Shown piece by piece: positions 14,669 to 23,385 of a DNA stretch of 23,399 nucleotides. Numbering within the stretch: position 1 is the first letter of the stretch; each line of letters opens with the position of its first letter. The stretch covers positions 1 to 23,399 of the forward strand of contig CAZMOG010000023.1 of the NCBI GenBank assembly GCA_964567845.1. The letters run 5' to 3'. Made by a program: the position numbers and the translations under genes. The DNA is from RGIG9079 sp964567845. GTDB taxonomy: Bacteria; Bacteroidota; Bacteroidia; Bacteroidales; Marinifilaceae. A model generated the notes under the pieces. That model ran no database searches and had not been told where the DNA came from. It was given only the letters and a program-made list of their open reading frames with translations.

Positions 14669-16969
14669 TTAAGCTCTACCATTCCAGTTCCACCACTTCT
14701 TGCTGATAGCAGCCTTGCCGGAAATTCCGAATGTAGGTTTAACACGGAAATCGTATTTAGCCTTACGGATCTTATCGCCGGTGTAAATATAATCGGTATT
14801 AACTGCCAAAACAAACACAACACCGTGTGCAGGTTTCTTACCGGTAATGTCGATAACTGCCTGCTCTCCATGGTTGAATGCCTCTGAGTAGTATGGAGTT
14901 CCATCCTCGCCATTCCAACATATCATGAAGCGGGTGTCTCCATCCTCACGATACAAGTTAGAACCTGCAGGGCTTCTTGTTCCCTCGTACAATGGCTCAC
15001 CATCGTAAACCTCCTCGAACTTGAATGCAATAGTATCGCCTGATACTGTGAATGGAATGATGTTGGCACCTGTCCATCCCGGCAATGTGTACTCATCAGG
15101 ATTGTACCAACCCTCCTCGTCAATAGTGGTCGCTACGTATGGATATGCAGTCCAGTTCTTCTGTGTTCCTGCATACTCGGTTCTCTCAGGACCAATGCTT
15201 GTTCCCCAGTTTGCATTATACATATTTCTAACAGCACCTGTCCACTCAGCCATATCTGTCAAGCACAAACGTGCACGATACTCCAAACACATACGTCTCA
15301 TCTGCTCATCGCCAATGAAATCCTCGATACGGTCAAGAATATATCCGCTGAATGCCTCCTGCCAAATCTTGGCAACAGAGTATTTACTCATTGCAACACT
15401 CATGAATGTTGGGAATACGCTTGAATATTGAGTTCCTCCAAGTAGTGAACGAGTACAAAGACCGTCGTCGTTTCCTTGTGCCGCAGGACCTCCGAATGAG
15501 TTGTCGGTTGTCAACCAACCTGAATAGTTCTCGATAGGCATAAATGGAGCCATGATAGAACCCATACACAACCATCCGAACTCACCATCGGTTTGTAGAT
15601 CCTCGTAGTTGAAATCGCCATTCTCAATACCCATCTCAATGTTTAGCTGAGCCTGCAACCATGTGTTAGCACCCTCGTGGAACCATGCTGCTTGTTTACA
15701 TCCGGGAAGAGTTGCGAATACTGCGTGGATACCCTCGTGGATAGATGCTCCTGTCTGGTAGCTGTCTGCATATTTTGGATTGAATGACTGAACAGGAACG
15801 TATGACAATAATACGCATGGATAACCATTGAAAGAAGATTGCCATCCTCCGGTTGCTGTAGTATCAGCTCCCTGATTGCGCAAGCCTGATTGGTGTAGAA
15901 TAATGTGGTTTCTGTAACCATCCTTCTCAGTTGCGATTGGTGGCCATCCCATCTTCTCGCGCAAGAAGTCAAACTGATAGTTGAAATCTGCCAACATTGG
16001 ATCAATAGCCTCGCGAGTCACGGTGCTTCTTCTTGTAGGTCCTCCTACGAATACCCAACGACGATCCTCAACAATCAAGCAGTTGTCCCAGGCTGATGTT
16101 GTAGTTACATAACTGCTCTTAGTGAAGATATTTGTAGGCTCAGGCCACTCAACACCTGCGTTCTCCTCTGCAAAGTTGTAGTAAGGAGCGTTATCGTACT
16201 CAGGCCACTCGCTGAATGTTCCTGCCATCTGAATGTTTGGATTCTCTGCCTGATTTACAACGCATACAGCGGTATCCCAATTCTGAGTCTCATCGCTATT
16301 CTTGAAAATTACCCAAATAGAACCAACGCGAGCAAGGCTCTCATTCTCGGTAGCCGAAAAGACAATATTGTGCTCGGTGATTGCACGGCCGTTATCTTTA
16401 ATAGAGATCCAATCATCTTGTGGGCGAATCATGTATTGAACACCTGTACTTGCAATAACAGTGAAATCCTGCGCCTCGCATGTTAGGTTTACGGTGTCGC
16501 TCTTCAATACGTTTACATTCTCATTGCCATCTTGATTAATGGTGAATGCAATCTCTTTATCTGTCTCTCCGGATACCGAGATTGTCAATGTGCAAATTCG
16601 TGGATTCTTTGTGTCGTTGCTTGATAGTTTAACACATACAGTGCCATCCTCTTCAATTGTAATTGTATGGCAATCTGCAGCCTCGTCGCCTGTAACATTG
16701 AATGTTGCTCCGGTTAGACTAACAAAGTGCAACTCCTGCTCACCGCTTGTTACGTCAATAGAATAACTCTCCATAGACATTGTGTCAACATTAACTGTTG
16801 GTGTGTCAAAAACTGGAGTTTGTGTGGGGTCGGTATTCTCACCTCCCTGAGATGGCCCCGGCTGTTGAGATGGTTGTGGCTCCTCGGTCTCGTTGTCCTC
16901 GTCACATGAGAAGCATACTCCCAAACCCATTGAGCATACTAATGCCCATAATAAGAATTTGTTGTTCAT
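14669..16969 (-). CDS. BACON-domain lipoprotein with HExxH zinc-peptidase-like core
   Basis: This 766-residue protein has a lipoprotein signal (cysteine in GVCFSC, residue 22), then an acidic stretch and a Gln/Pro/Ser/Gly-rich spacer to about residue 50. Two BACON-like domains follow (about 62-148 and 152-243); such domains often hold surface proteins away from the membrane or bind glycans or mucin. The remaining 500 residues are a large unassigned region. In it HEGIH (H411, E412, H415) is followed 16 residues later by a second HEG (H431, E432), which fits a gluzincin-type zinc site with E432 as third ligand. The fraction of Trp, Tyr and Asn is high, as in secreted enzymes. I cannot name the family with certainty. 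It may act on proteins or glycopeptides at the cell surface; alternatively the motif could be structural. Confidence 0.72.
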   Translation of the reverse strand: MNNKFLLWALVCSMGLGVCFSCDEDNETEEPQPSQQPGPSQGGENTDPTQTPVFDTPTVNVDTMSMESYSIDVTSGEQELHFVSLTGATFNVTGDEAADCHTITIEEDGTVCVKLSSNDTKNPRICTLTISVSGETDKEIAFTINQDGNENVNVLKSDTVNLTCEAQDFTVIASTGVQYMIRPQDDWISIKDNGRAITEHNIVFSATENESLARVGSIWVIFKNSDETQNWDTAVCVVNQAENPNIQMAGTFSEWPEYDNAPYYNFAEENAGVEWPEPTNIFTKSSYVTTTSAWDNCLIVEDRRWVFVGGPTRRSTVTREAIDPMLADFNYQFDFLREKMGWPPIATEKDGYRNHIILHQSGLRNQGADTTATGGWQSSFNGYPCVLLSYVPVQSFNPKYADSYQTGASIHEGIHAVFATLPGCKQAAWFHEGANTWLQAQLNIEMGIENGDFNYEDLQTDGEFGWLCMGSIMAPFMPIENYSGWLTTDNSFGGPAAQGNDDGLCTRSLLGGTQYSSVFPTFMSVAMSKYSVAKIWQEAFSGYILDRIEDFIGDEQMRRMCLEYRARLCLTDMAEWTGAVRNMYNANWGTSIGPERTEYAGTQKNWTAYPYVATTIDEEGWYNPDEYTLPGWTGANIIPFTVSGDTIAFKFEEVYDGEPLYEGTRSPAGSNLYREDGDTRFMICWNGEDGTPYYSEAFNHGEQAVIDITGKKPAHGVVFVLAVNTDYIYTGDKIRKAKYDFRVKPTFGISGKAAISKKWWNWNGRA

Positions 16970-17020
16970 TTTGGTTTATTTTAATGTTTGTTGAATATAC
17001 ACTACTTCGCACAATCGTGA

Positions 17021-17028
17021 CAAAATTA
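17021..17028 (-). promoter_or_regulatory. Possible -7 box for the BACON/peptidase gene
   Basis: TAATTTTG on the minus strand fits TAnnTTTG, about 50 bases before the start codon. No clear -33 TTTG is seen at normal spacing. No terminator hairpin separates it from btuD, so read-through from the uptake operon is also possible. Confidence 0.35.
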
Positions 17029-17071
17029 GTAAAAATAATGAAAGACTGAATAATTTGTAAAGAATTTAACA

Positions 17072-18112
17072 TTAATTATTGTGGAATGTTAAATCTTGAT
17101 CAAGTATGTGTAGTAGTTCCTCAAAGCTATTATAGACACTTACTTTGTCATTAAACTTTAACTTTATCTGTTGTGGGTTAATAATGCAGAGTAATGGTAA
17201 TGCTATGGAGTTTTCATCTTCGGAGTTGAGAATTAGACATGAATATCCGTGTCTGTTCATAGCGTTAACTGTCCAGTGTTTTAGTGTGTTGTTGTTAGCA
17301 TATAAGGCTATCTGTTTACCACTTTTCACTGTGGGGTAATATACTCCGTGGTCGTAGTCAAATTTAATATCGCTGTTAGGGAATAGATTCTCCATTCTGT
17401 GTTGAAGAATTATATCCTCGGTTGTTCCACAGATTATGCCTTGTCCTTTGGTCAGTAACCAAAGTTTATCTGCCAACACCAAAGCCTGGTCAATGTCGTG
17501 TGTTGAAAGGAGTATGGCTCGGTTCTGCTCCGATGCAATTTTGTGGAGCAATTGCATTATCTCAATTCTGCTGACAACATCAAGAAATGCTGTTGGTTCA
17601 TCCAAAATAATGAGTGGGGACTCTTGTACCAATGCTTTGGCAATCATTGCCTTCTGGCGCTCACCATCAGAGAGCTCTGCCACGTAACTCTCTGCTTTGT
17701 GCTCAATGCCAACGCTTTTGATAGCCTGTTTGATTATTTCGTGATCGTTTTTTCTTAAGCGGCCAAAGAATCCTGTGTGTGGTTGTCTGCCGAGTGAAAT
17801 CAGTTCATATACTGTCAAGCCTCCTGCAAAAATCTTGTCGGTCAATACCACACCTATGGTTTTTGAGCGTTCACGTTCGCTATACTCTTTTAGCGGTTTA
17901 CCGTTAAGAATCAATTGTCCTTGCAGTTGCGGTTGTGCTCCCGATAAGGTTCTGAGCATGGTGGATTTTCCTGCTCCGTTTGCTCCAAGCAGACAGGTCA
18001 GCTCGCCAAGGTGCAAATTGAAATTCAGGCCTTGGTGAACAATCTTCTCTTTGTTACTGTCGTTATATCCTATGGTTAGGTTGACTGCGTTGATTATCTG
18101 CTTCTTCCCCAT
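17072..18112 (-). CDS. btuD: ABC transporter ATPase, probable cobalamin importer BtuD, with C-terminal extension
   Basis: This 346-residue ATPase is of the FecE/BtuD type, powering import of cobalamin, haem or siderophores across the inner membrane. Intact motifs are Walker A GANGAGKS (43-50), signature LSDGE (147-151), Walker B LIILDE (167-172) and the switch histidine H205. Usual FecE/BtuD proteins have about 250-260 residues. Here a further 100 residues (about 245-346) follow, with an alternating strand/helix pattern (QIALYANN, TVNAMNRHGY, NSFEELLHIL) that looks like a small folded domain. Similar tails occur in some Bacteroidota homologues and may be regulatory. The start codon overlaps the permease stop by one base (TAATG), so translation is probably coupled. 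Cobalamin as substrate is inferred from the operon. Confidence 0.75.
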   Translation of the reverse strand: MGKKQIINAVNLTIGYNDSNKEKIVHQGLNFNLHLGELTCLLGANGAGKSTMLRTLSGAQPQLQGQLILNGKPLKEYSERERSKTIGVVLTDKIFAGGLTVYELISLGRQPHTGFFGRLRKNDHEIIKQAIKSVGIEHKAESYVAELSDGERQKAMIAKALVQESPLIILDEPTAFLDVVSRIEIMQLLHKIASEQNRAILLSTHDIDQALVLADKLWLLTKGQGIICGTTEDIILQHRMENLFPNSDIKFDYDHGVYYPTVKSGKQIALYANNNTLKHWTVNAMNRHGYSCLILNSEDENSIALPLLCIINPQQIKLKFNDKVSVYNSFEELLHILDQDLTFHNN

Positions 18113-19143
18113 TAGTTGAAGTATTGAATTTTACGTTGGTTTACAATTACATATATAATTACAGGGGCGCCAAATATTGGGGTTATTGCATTAAGTGGTA
18201 ATATTCCCGCACTACCCGGAATTGTACACAGTAGATTGCAAAGCAGGGCTACAACCGAGCCACAAATCAGGGTGATTGGCAGAAGTTGGTTGTGGTTCGA
18301 GGTGCCTAAAAGCAGACGGGCAATGTGCGGCACTGCCAATCCGATAAATGCAACCGGTCCGCAAAAGGCGGTTGTGGTGGCTGTCAGAATGCCGGTAGCA
18401 AGGAGCAGAAGGTTTCTTGTCCTTTTTATGTTTACTCCAAGGTTTTCGGCATATCGGTTTCCCAAAAGCATGGCATTGAGTGGTTTGATAAGCATTATGG
18501 CAATAAAAATTCCTATGATTATCAATAGTGAAAAGAGTGGAAGTTGCTCCATTGAAACACCGCCAAAGTTTCCAAGCCCCCAAATTGTATATGAGTGAAC
18601 CCCCTCGGCAGTTGCGAAGAAGTTTAGTAATGATATTACGGACGAGGTTATATATCCTATCATAATTCCGGCAATCAGTAGCATAATGTTGCTCTTAATC
18701 ATGGTTGATAGAAAGAGAATAATTGCCATTATGAGTGTGGCACCCAAAGTTGCTCCTATTATTATCGAGAAGAATCCCGAGATAGTCATGCTTTGCGTTG
18801 TGATAACACCACCTCCAAGCAGAATTACAATGGCAACTCCCAGGCTTGCTCCCGAGTCGATTCCCAATATTGATGGTCCTGCAAGCGGGTTGTTGAACGA
18901 GGTCTGAAGCAGCAAACCGGCGCATGCCAATGCAGCTCCGCACAGTAGGGCGGTAATAGCTTGCGGAAGGCGGGAGTCGAGGATGATAAACCGCCAGCTT
19001 TCGCGTGCTGCCTCGCCCCCAATCAAAATATTGAGGGTCTCTTTAATGGGAATATCAATCGAGCCGAAGAGTAGATTTGCAATAAAAAGTATCACTGCAA
19101 CCACTCCAAGCAGTATGCCATATAGTTTGCCTTTGCTCTTCAT
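18112..19143 (-). CDS. btuC: FecCD-family ABC permease, probable cobalamin importer BtuC
   Basis: This 343-residue, very hydrophobic protein has the length and layout of FecCD/BtuC permeases, which have ten membrane helices per subunit and act as homodimers with the ATPase. Typical stretches are RLPQAITALLCGAALA, FNNPLAGPSILGIDSGASLG, a GPVAFIGLAVPHIAR loop that contacts the ATPase, and LLPLNAITPIFGAPVIIYVI near the end. It sits between the binding-protein and ATPase genes with one-base TAATG overlaps on both sides, so the three are one translationally linked unit. The family alone does not separate cobalamin from haem or ferric siderophores. Confidence 0.8.
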   Translation of the reverse strand: MKSKGKLYGILLGVVAVILFIANLLFGSIDIPIKETLNILIGGEAARESWRFIILDSRLPQAITALLCGAALACAGLLLQTSFNNPLAGPSILGIDSGASLGVAIVILLGGGVITTQSMTISGFFSIIIGATLGATLIMAIILFLSTMIKSNIMLLIAGIMIGYITSSVISLLNFFATAEGVHSYTIWGLGNFGGVSMEQLPLFSLLIIIGIFIAIMLIKPLNAMLLGNRYAENLGVNIKRTRNLLLLATGILTATTTAFCGPVAFIGLAVPHIARLLLGTSNHNQLLPITLICGSVVALLCNLLCTIPGSAGILPLNAITPIFGAPVIIYVIVNQRKIQYFN

Positions 19144-20279
19144 TACTCTGCAAGTTTAACGTAATATTTCTGTTTATATTGGGGTTCTATTTCCGGGTAC
19201 AATAGCATTATAAGGTCCTTCAGTACCATGTCGGGATGGAACGGGAAATCTTCGTAATAGGTGGAGTAACTTGTATTGCAACCATATATGTTTTTTTGCT
19301 TGAAGGGGTTAAACTCCTTGTATGGAGGGAATTCTTCGGCCAAATCTGAGTAGCGTTTATCGCTTTGTTGGTAGTAGCGAATGAGCCAAATGTCCGACTC
19401 CTTGCCCTTTTCGAATACCTTTTCAAAGGCCATTGGAATAGAGCCGCTTCCTGCAGTATGTTTAAAGATATAGTCAGCACCGGCATCGGTTAGCAGTCGT
19501 GTAATTGAACTTCCTCCGGCAGGGACATACCATGCTGATCCGGTCTTCAAACCATACATGACCTTGGGGCGTTGCGCATTTTCCGGAACCAACTTTTTAA
19601 GGGATTTATAACTCTTTTCGACAGCTTTGAAAATTGAATCGGCCTGCATCTCGCATCCAAACAGGATGCCGTACCAATAGATCCATTCAGCTCCCCCAAG
19701 CGCGCTGATTTCCATGTAATCTGCACACTCTATTATGGGAATTCCCAATTTATCCATTCTGCCATGACCGCCTCCATTTTCAAAAGGCGATAGCAATATT
19801 GCATCGGGAGAAAGTTCGATGATTTTTTCTATATCGGGGTTCATGCCTTTACCGGCATCGATAATCTTGCCCTCGTTTTGGCGTTTGTGGATTTCGGGAA
19901 TGTTCATATACTCAATCTCGCACACACCGCCAATGGTATTGATTGCACCAAGCTCCACTACAAGTTTGCAGTGAATAGAGGTAAAAACCATGCAATTTTT
20001 AAGCGGAGTGCGTACAATGGTTCCGCTTGGCAGATTTGCAGGAAGCTCTTCACTGCTTGGTACCATGATATATTTCTGGAGCAGTTTGGTTGTGTCCCAT
20101 GGGTTGCGCAACTCTGCAACAGTGTATCCCTCGCCCTTCAATAGGGTAAGGTTTTTGGCATACTGAAGCGGTAATGTATCTATATGGTTTTCGTTTACAG
20201 AACTTCCCCCTTTGCCGTTACAGCTCAATAGCATAAACAGCACTCCAAATACAATAATTATGCGAGATGTGAGTTTCAT
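19143..20279 (-). CDS. btuF: Substrate-binding lipoprotein, probable BtuF-like cobalamin carrier
   Basis: This 378-residue protein has a lipoprotein signal (LFMLLSC, cysteine at residue 20) and the two-lobed pattern of class III periplasmic binding proteins (FecB/BtuF, PF01497). Visible pieces are a first lobe with VVELGAINTIGGVCEIEYM and the linking IIELSPDAILLSPF stretch. The second lobe has KVMYGLKTGSAWYVPAGGSS, RLLTDAGADYIF and DIWLIRYY. It would receive the ligand in the periplasm and hand it to the permease. It is longer than E. coli BtuF (about 266 residues), as Bacteroidales homologues usually are. It starts 3 bases after the propeller gene and overlaps the permease start by one base. 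Confidence 0.75.
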   Translation of the reverse strand: MKLTSRIIIVFGVLFMLLSCNGKGGSSVNENHIDTLPLQYAKNLTLLKGEGYTVAELRNPWDTTKLLQKYIMVPSSEELPANLPSGTIVRTPLKNCMVFTSIHCKLVVELGAINTIGGVCEIEYMNIPEIHKRQNEGKIIDAGKGMNPDIEKIIELSPDAILLSPFENGGGHGRMDKLGIPIIECADYMEISALGGAEWIYWYGILFGCEMQADSIFKAVEKSYKSLKKLVPENAQRPKVMYGLKTGSAWYVPAGGSSITRLLTDAGADYIFKHTAGSGSIPMAFEKVFEKGKESDIWLIRYYQQSDKRYSDLAEEFPPYKEFNPFKQKNIYGCNTSYSTYYEDFPFHPDMVLKDLIMLLYPEIEPQYKQKYYVKLAE

Positions 20280-20282
20280 TCC

Positions 20283-21380
20283 TTATTTTGTAAAGATAAC
20301 TTTTGATGGGCAGTAACCTACAGTGTATTCTTGCTGGCAATCCCCTTGTTTGTTGAATACCTTTACTACTCCGTATTGTCCCCATGGGGTGCAACATACG
20401 TATGCGTCGCCATTCGCAGGGTTTACGTTGATTGAGTTGGCACATGCGTAGCCATCAAACTTAAATTCGTTTAGATCAATGAAATTTGTCTCGCCCTTGT
20501 TTACCAGATTGTATTTTACACATTTGTGGGTGTCCGGCAAGTAATATTCACTGTAAATGGTATAAATATCGTTCTCGTATAGGCATGCGAATGTTGCCGG
20601 CCACTCCTCGGTAATCATGTCGGTTTCCGGGTGGATTCGTTGCAGAGTTGAATATACCCACTGCTCTTCAGGAATTGAGGCATCGCCCGCATAATTACCG
20701 TTTGAAACTACATATACGTAGCCATCACTTCCGGTAAAGCAGGTTGAGTATGGATTTAGTGCCACTCTAATCTCTTTAATTTTGGTAAATGTGTCAATGT
20801 CGATTACGGCTACCTTGTTTCCTGAGCCATAGGCTGATAGGTTTACATAGAGTTTGTCGTTGGCATTTGTGATACCCTCGGGAATATTGCCCACGCTGAG
20901 GGTTGCCTCGATATTCAATGTGGCAGTATCTAAACGGCGAACAGTTCCGTCATAGGCTGTGAAATAGACCTTGCCGTTATGGGCTGTCATGTATCGGGGG
21001 TCAGTTGGAGTACCACTCTGGTCGGTAATAGGAATGCTCTTTATAACCTTGCAGTTTTTATCCATTATCACCAACTTAGCAGATGTGCTTACTGTACAAT
21101 ATAGCTTTGAACCGTAAAGAATCAAATCCTGGCCCAAATCGCCAAGTCCCTCGCCGTTAGCAGTGAAATACATGTCATCGTTTATAACTCTATTGTTCTC
21201 AAGGTCAATATATTGAATTGACGCATTGTTTTCTCCCCAATAACCACTGCTCAGAACGTATGCTCCGCGACTTACCGGTGCGGGAGTCGGTTGAGTGGGT
21301 TCAATCTTGTTGTCGTCATCATTGCAGGCAAATAGCAATGCCAATGCTGCAAATGCAATGTTTAGTTTTAAAGTTTTCAT
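20283..21380 (-). CDS. btuG: Surface beta-propeller lipoprotein (YncE/DUF5074 type), BtuG-like
   Basis: This 365-residue protein has a lipoprotein signal (ALLFAC, cysteine at 19) followed by DDDNK, an acidic surface-export tag, and a Pro/Thr-rich spacer. The rest is a repeating strand pattern, as in seven-bladed propellers of the YncE/DUF5074 group (GAYVLSSGYWGENNASIQYID at the start; VYFTAYDGTVRRLDT; LYVNLSAYGSGNKVAVIDIDT; YVYVVSNGNY). In Bacteroides thetaiotaomicron, BtuG proteins of this type sit beside btuB, bind vitamin B12 very tightly on the cell surface and pass it to the TonB receptor. Gene order and protein type agree here. Similar propellers also occur at other TonB loci, so the ligand is not proven. 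It lies 10 bases after the receptor gene. Confidence 0.68.
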   Translation of the reverse strand: MKTLKLNIAFAALALLFACNDDDNKIEPTQPTPAPVSRGAYVLSSGYWGENNASIQYIDLENNRVINDDMYFTANGEGLGDLGQDLILYGSKLYCTVSTSAKLVIMDKNCKVIKSIPITDQSGTPTDPRYMTAHNGKVYFTAYDGTVRRLDTATLNIEATLSVGNIPEGITNANDKLYVNLSAYGSGNKVAVIDIDTFTKIKEIRVALNPYSTCFTGSDGYVYVVSNGNYAGDASIPEEQWVYSTLQRIHPETDMITEEWPATFACLYENDIYTIYSEYYLPDTHKCVKYNLVNKGETNFIDLNEFKFDGYACANSINVNPANGDAYVCCTPWGQYGVVKVFNKQGDCQQEYTVGYCPSKVIFTK

Positions 21381-21390
21381 CCTCTATCTT

Positions 21391-23385
21391 TTAAATGTTA
21401 TAGTTCAATGTTATTTTGTAGTTTCTGCCCGGCATGGGGTAGAAACGTATAATTTCATAGTTTTTGTTAGACAGGTTGCATACATCGGCCTGAATACGAA
21501 TGTTGTGCTCCCCAATGTAAAACCTTTTCGACAAGGTAATATTGTGGTCGGCGTATGGCTTGATGCGGTTGTCGGCACTGTTTTGCGCCTTGGCATAACG
21601 CTCGCCGGCCCATGTTACATTATAACCAACGGTGAGCCATGGAAACTCAATGTTGCAGTTTCCCGCTCCTGAGTGTTTTGGAGTGTAGGCAATCTGGTTG
21701 CGCCACAAAGCACTTTCTGTGTTGGTAATATCTTCAGCCTTCATAAAGTTATAGTTTCCGTTGAATATCAAGGTGTATTGTGGAGCCAAATCAACTTTTC
21801 CACCAAGAGTAACATCGACCCCGATTGTCTCAACCTTGCCGACATTCGACATTTGCCATACAAACATTGTGGGGATGGCAACAATCTTATCTTTAACCCT
21901 GTTGTAATACAGGTCAGCTGTAAGTGTCAGGTAATCATTTCCTTTGCCGATGTATTTATGCCATGTGGTGCCCAAATTCAGTTGCTTTGTGCTCTCGGAA
22001 CGTAGCCTTGTATTTCCAATCAAACGGTAGTACAGATCGTTGAATGTAGGTGCACGGAAAATATCCTTGTACGAAACTCTTATTCTCCACTCGCAATGCT
22101 CTATGGGTTTCCAACTTAGACTAACTGCCGGTGAAAGGCGTTTTCTATCCTCGGCGGCATTGCCAATTTTTACATTCTCGGTAATGTATGTGTTTAGGAG
22201 CGAGGCCGTAATCAATAGAGCATTACTCCTGTATTGAGCCGCAACGGCACTTAGAATGGTAAAACGCTCTGGATATTGGCAATTCTCAAGTGTGGTTGAT
22301 AAATAATTATAGCTGAAATCTTGTGCCAACGATGCACTGAACCCCTTGCCGAAATTGTGCCATGCAACCACCGAGCCGTAGCTCTCGGTCTGCTTAAAAC
22401 GGTCGTCCGATTTTAAAGCACCTTGTCCATTCTTATCTCTGCTCCATGAATAGTTGAATTTGCCATTGGCCTTTAATTTCCAGTTCCCATTGAAGCGGTT
22501 CTCGTAATTTATCTGTGCAAAATAGTTTTTGTCGTGCAATCTTTCAAACGAATATGGATTATCGTAAATCACACCGCCAGGAAGTCCACGTTTTGAGTGG
22601 TATAGATAAACTTTGCCATTAAGCTCTTCTTTTTCGCTAAGTTCGGAGTATATATTCAGTTCGGCGCGATATGCCTGAATATCACTATTGTTGCGCTTAT
22701 CGTTGATCAGTTTGTTACCGTTATAAATTTTATATCGGTAATTTCCATCGGCACGCTGATAGTCGGCATAGAGCGACATGGCAAGCTTTGGAGTTAATTT
22801 TTGTGAGTAGATGGCAGAGGGATTGATCATTCCAAAAGAACCGGCATTTATGTTTACGTCAATGTGGTAATTTTGCTCTTCGAACTTTGGAGCAGTGCTC
22901 TTGATAGTCAGTACTCCTGCCGATGCAAAAATCTTGGCAGGCTGGAAAATATCATTACCCTGACCAATGGTCAGCTCCAACTCTGAAATATTGCTGAATG
23001 AGAATCTTGAAATATCAACCTGCCCCGATTGGCAATCACTAACGGCAACTCCGTCGTAATTTACGGCAGTATGTTGTGCGCCTAAACTTCTTACCGAAAT
23101 GGTCTTCAAACCTCCAATTCCGCCATAATCTTTAATGGAAACTCCCGACATGTGTTTAACTGCATCGGCAATCTGAGTGGCTCCCACCCTCTGCATCTGC
23201 TCTTTATCAATTTTTTGTGTGGGCGAGGCTGCTCCGATTTCAACACGTTGACTTACACCCCGAACCTTTACCTCGGAGAGCTCTTCGTGCTTATCGATAA
23301 TTGTGTCGGTATCAGCAGTTTGACCAAATAACAATATTGGCAACAAGGTGTTAGCGACAACTAACAAAATTCTTACTATTTGCAT
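21391..23385 (-). CDS. btuB: TonB-dependent outer-membrane receptor, probable BtuB-like
   Basis: This 664-residue protein begins with a signal peptide (cleavage probable after LLFG, near residue 21), a short segment with a TonB-box-like ELSEVKV, and a plug domain (about 45-155) with the family's QMQRVGATQIADAVKHMSGV and SVRSLGAQHTAVNYDGV stretches. The remainder is a 22-strand barrel pattern, ending in an aromatic, strand-like tail (YKITLNYNI). It lacks the N-terminal carboxypeptidase-like domain seen in SusC-type glycan receptors. The length is close to E. coli BtuB (about 614) and other small-ligand receptors. With the propeller and Fec/Btu genes downstream, cobalamin is the best guess for the ligand; haem or a siderophore remains possible. 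Only 14 bases upstream of the ATG are in the window, so its leader cannot be read. Confidence 0.72.
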   Translation of the reverse strand: MQIVRILLVVANTLLPILLFGQTADTDTIIDKHEELSEVKVRGVSQRVEIGAASPTQKIDKEQMQRVGATQIADAVKHMSGVSIKDYGGIGGLKTISVRSLGAQHTAVNYDGVAVSDCQSGQVDISRFSFSNISELELTIGQGNDIFQPAKIFASAGVLTIKSTAPKFEEQNYHIDVNINAGSFGMINPSAIYSQKLTPKLAMSLYADYQRADGNYRYKIYNGNKLINDKRNNSDIQAYRAELNIYSELSEKEELNGKVYLYHSKRGLPGGVIYDNPYSFERLHDKNYFAQINYENRFNGNWKLKANGKFNYSWSRDKNGQGALKSDDRFKQTESYGSVVAWHNFGKGFSASLAQDFSYNYLSTTLENCQYPERFTILSAVAAQYRSNALLITASLLNTYITENVKIGNAAEDRKRLSPAVSLSWKPIEHCEWRIRVSYKDIFRAPTFNDLYYRLIGNTRLRSESTKQLNLGTTWHKYIGKGNDYLTLTADLYYNRVKDKIVAIPTMFVWQMSNVGKVETIGVDVTLGGKVDLAPQYTLIFNGNYNFMKAEDITNTESALWRNQIAYTPKHSGAGNCNIEFPWLTVGYNVTWAGERYAKAQNSADNRIKPYADHNITLSKRFYIGEHNIRIQADVCNLSNKNYEIIRFYPMPGRNYKITLNYNI

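Noticed and set aside
15021..15431. 136-codon plus-strand open frame opposite the BACON/peptidase gene
   Set aside because: It runs antisense to a well-supported lipoprotein and shows no motif or promoter of its own.
16970..17071. Possible riboswitch or small gene between btuD and the BACON/peptidase gene
   Set aside because: Only AT-rich sequence and a possible -7 box are visible; no conserved aptamer-like fold or coding frame.
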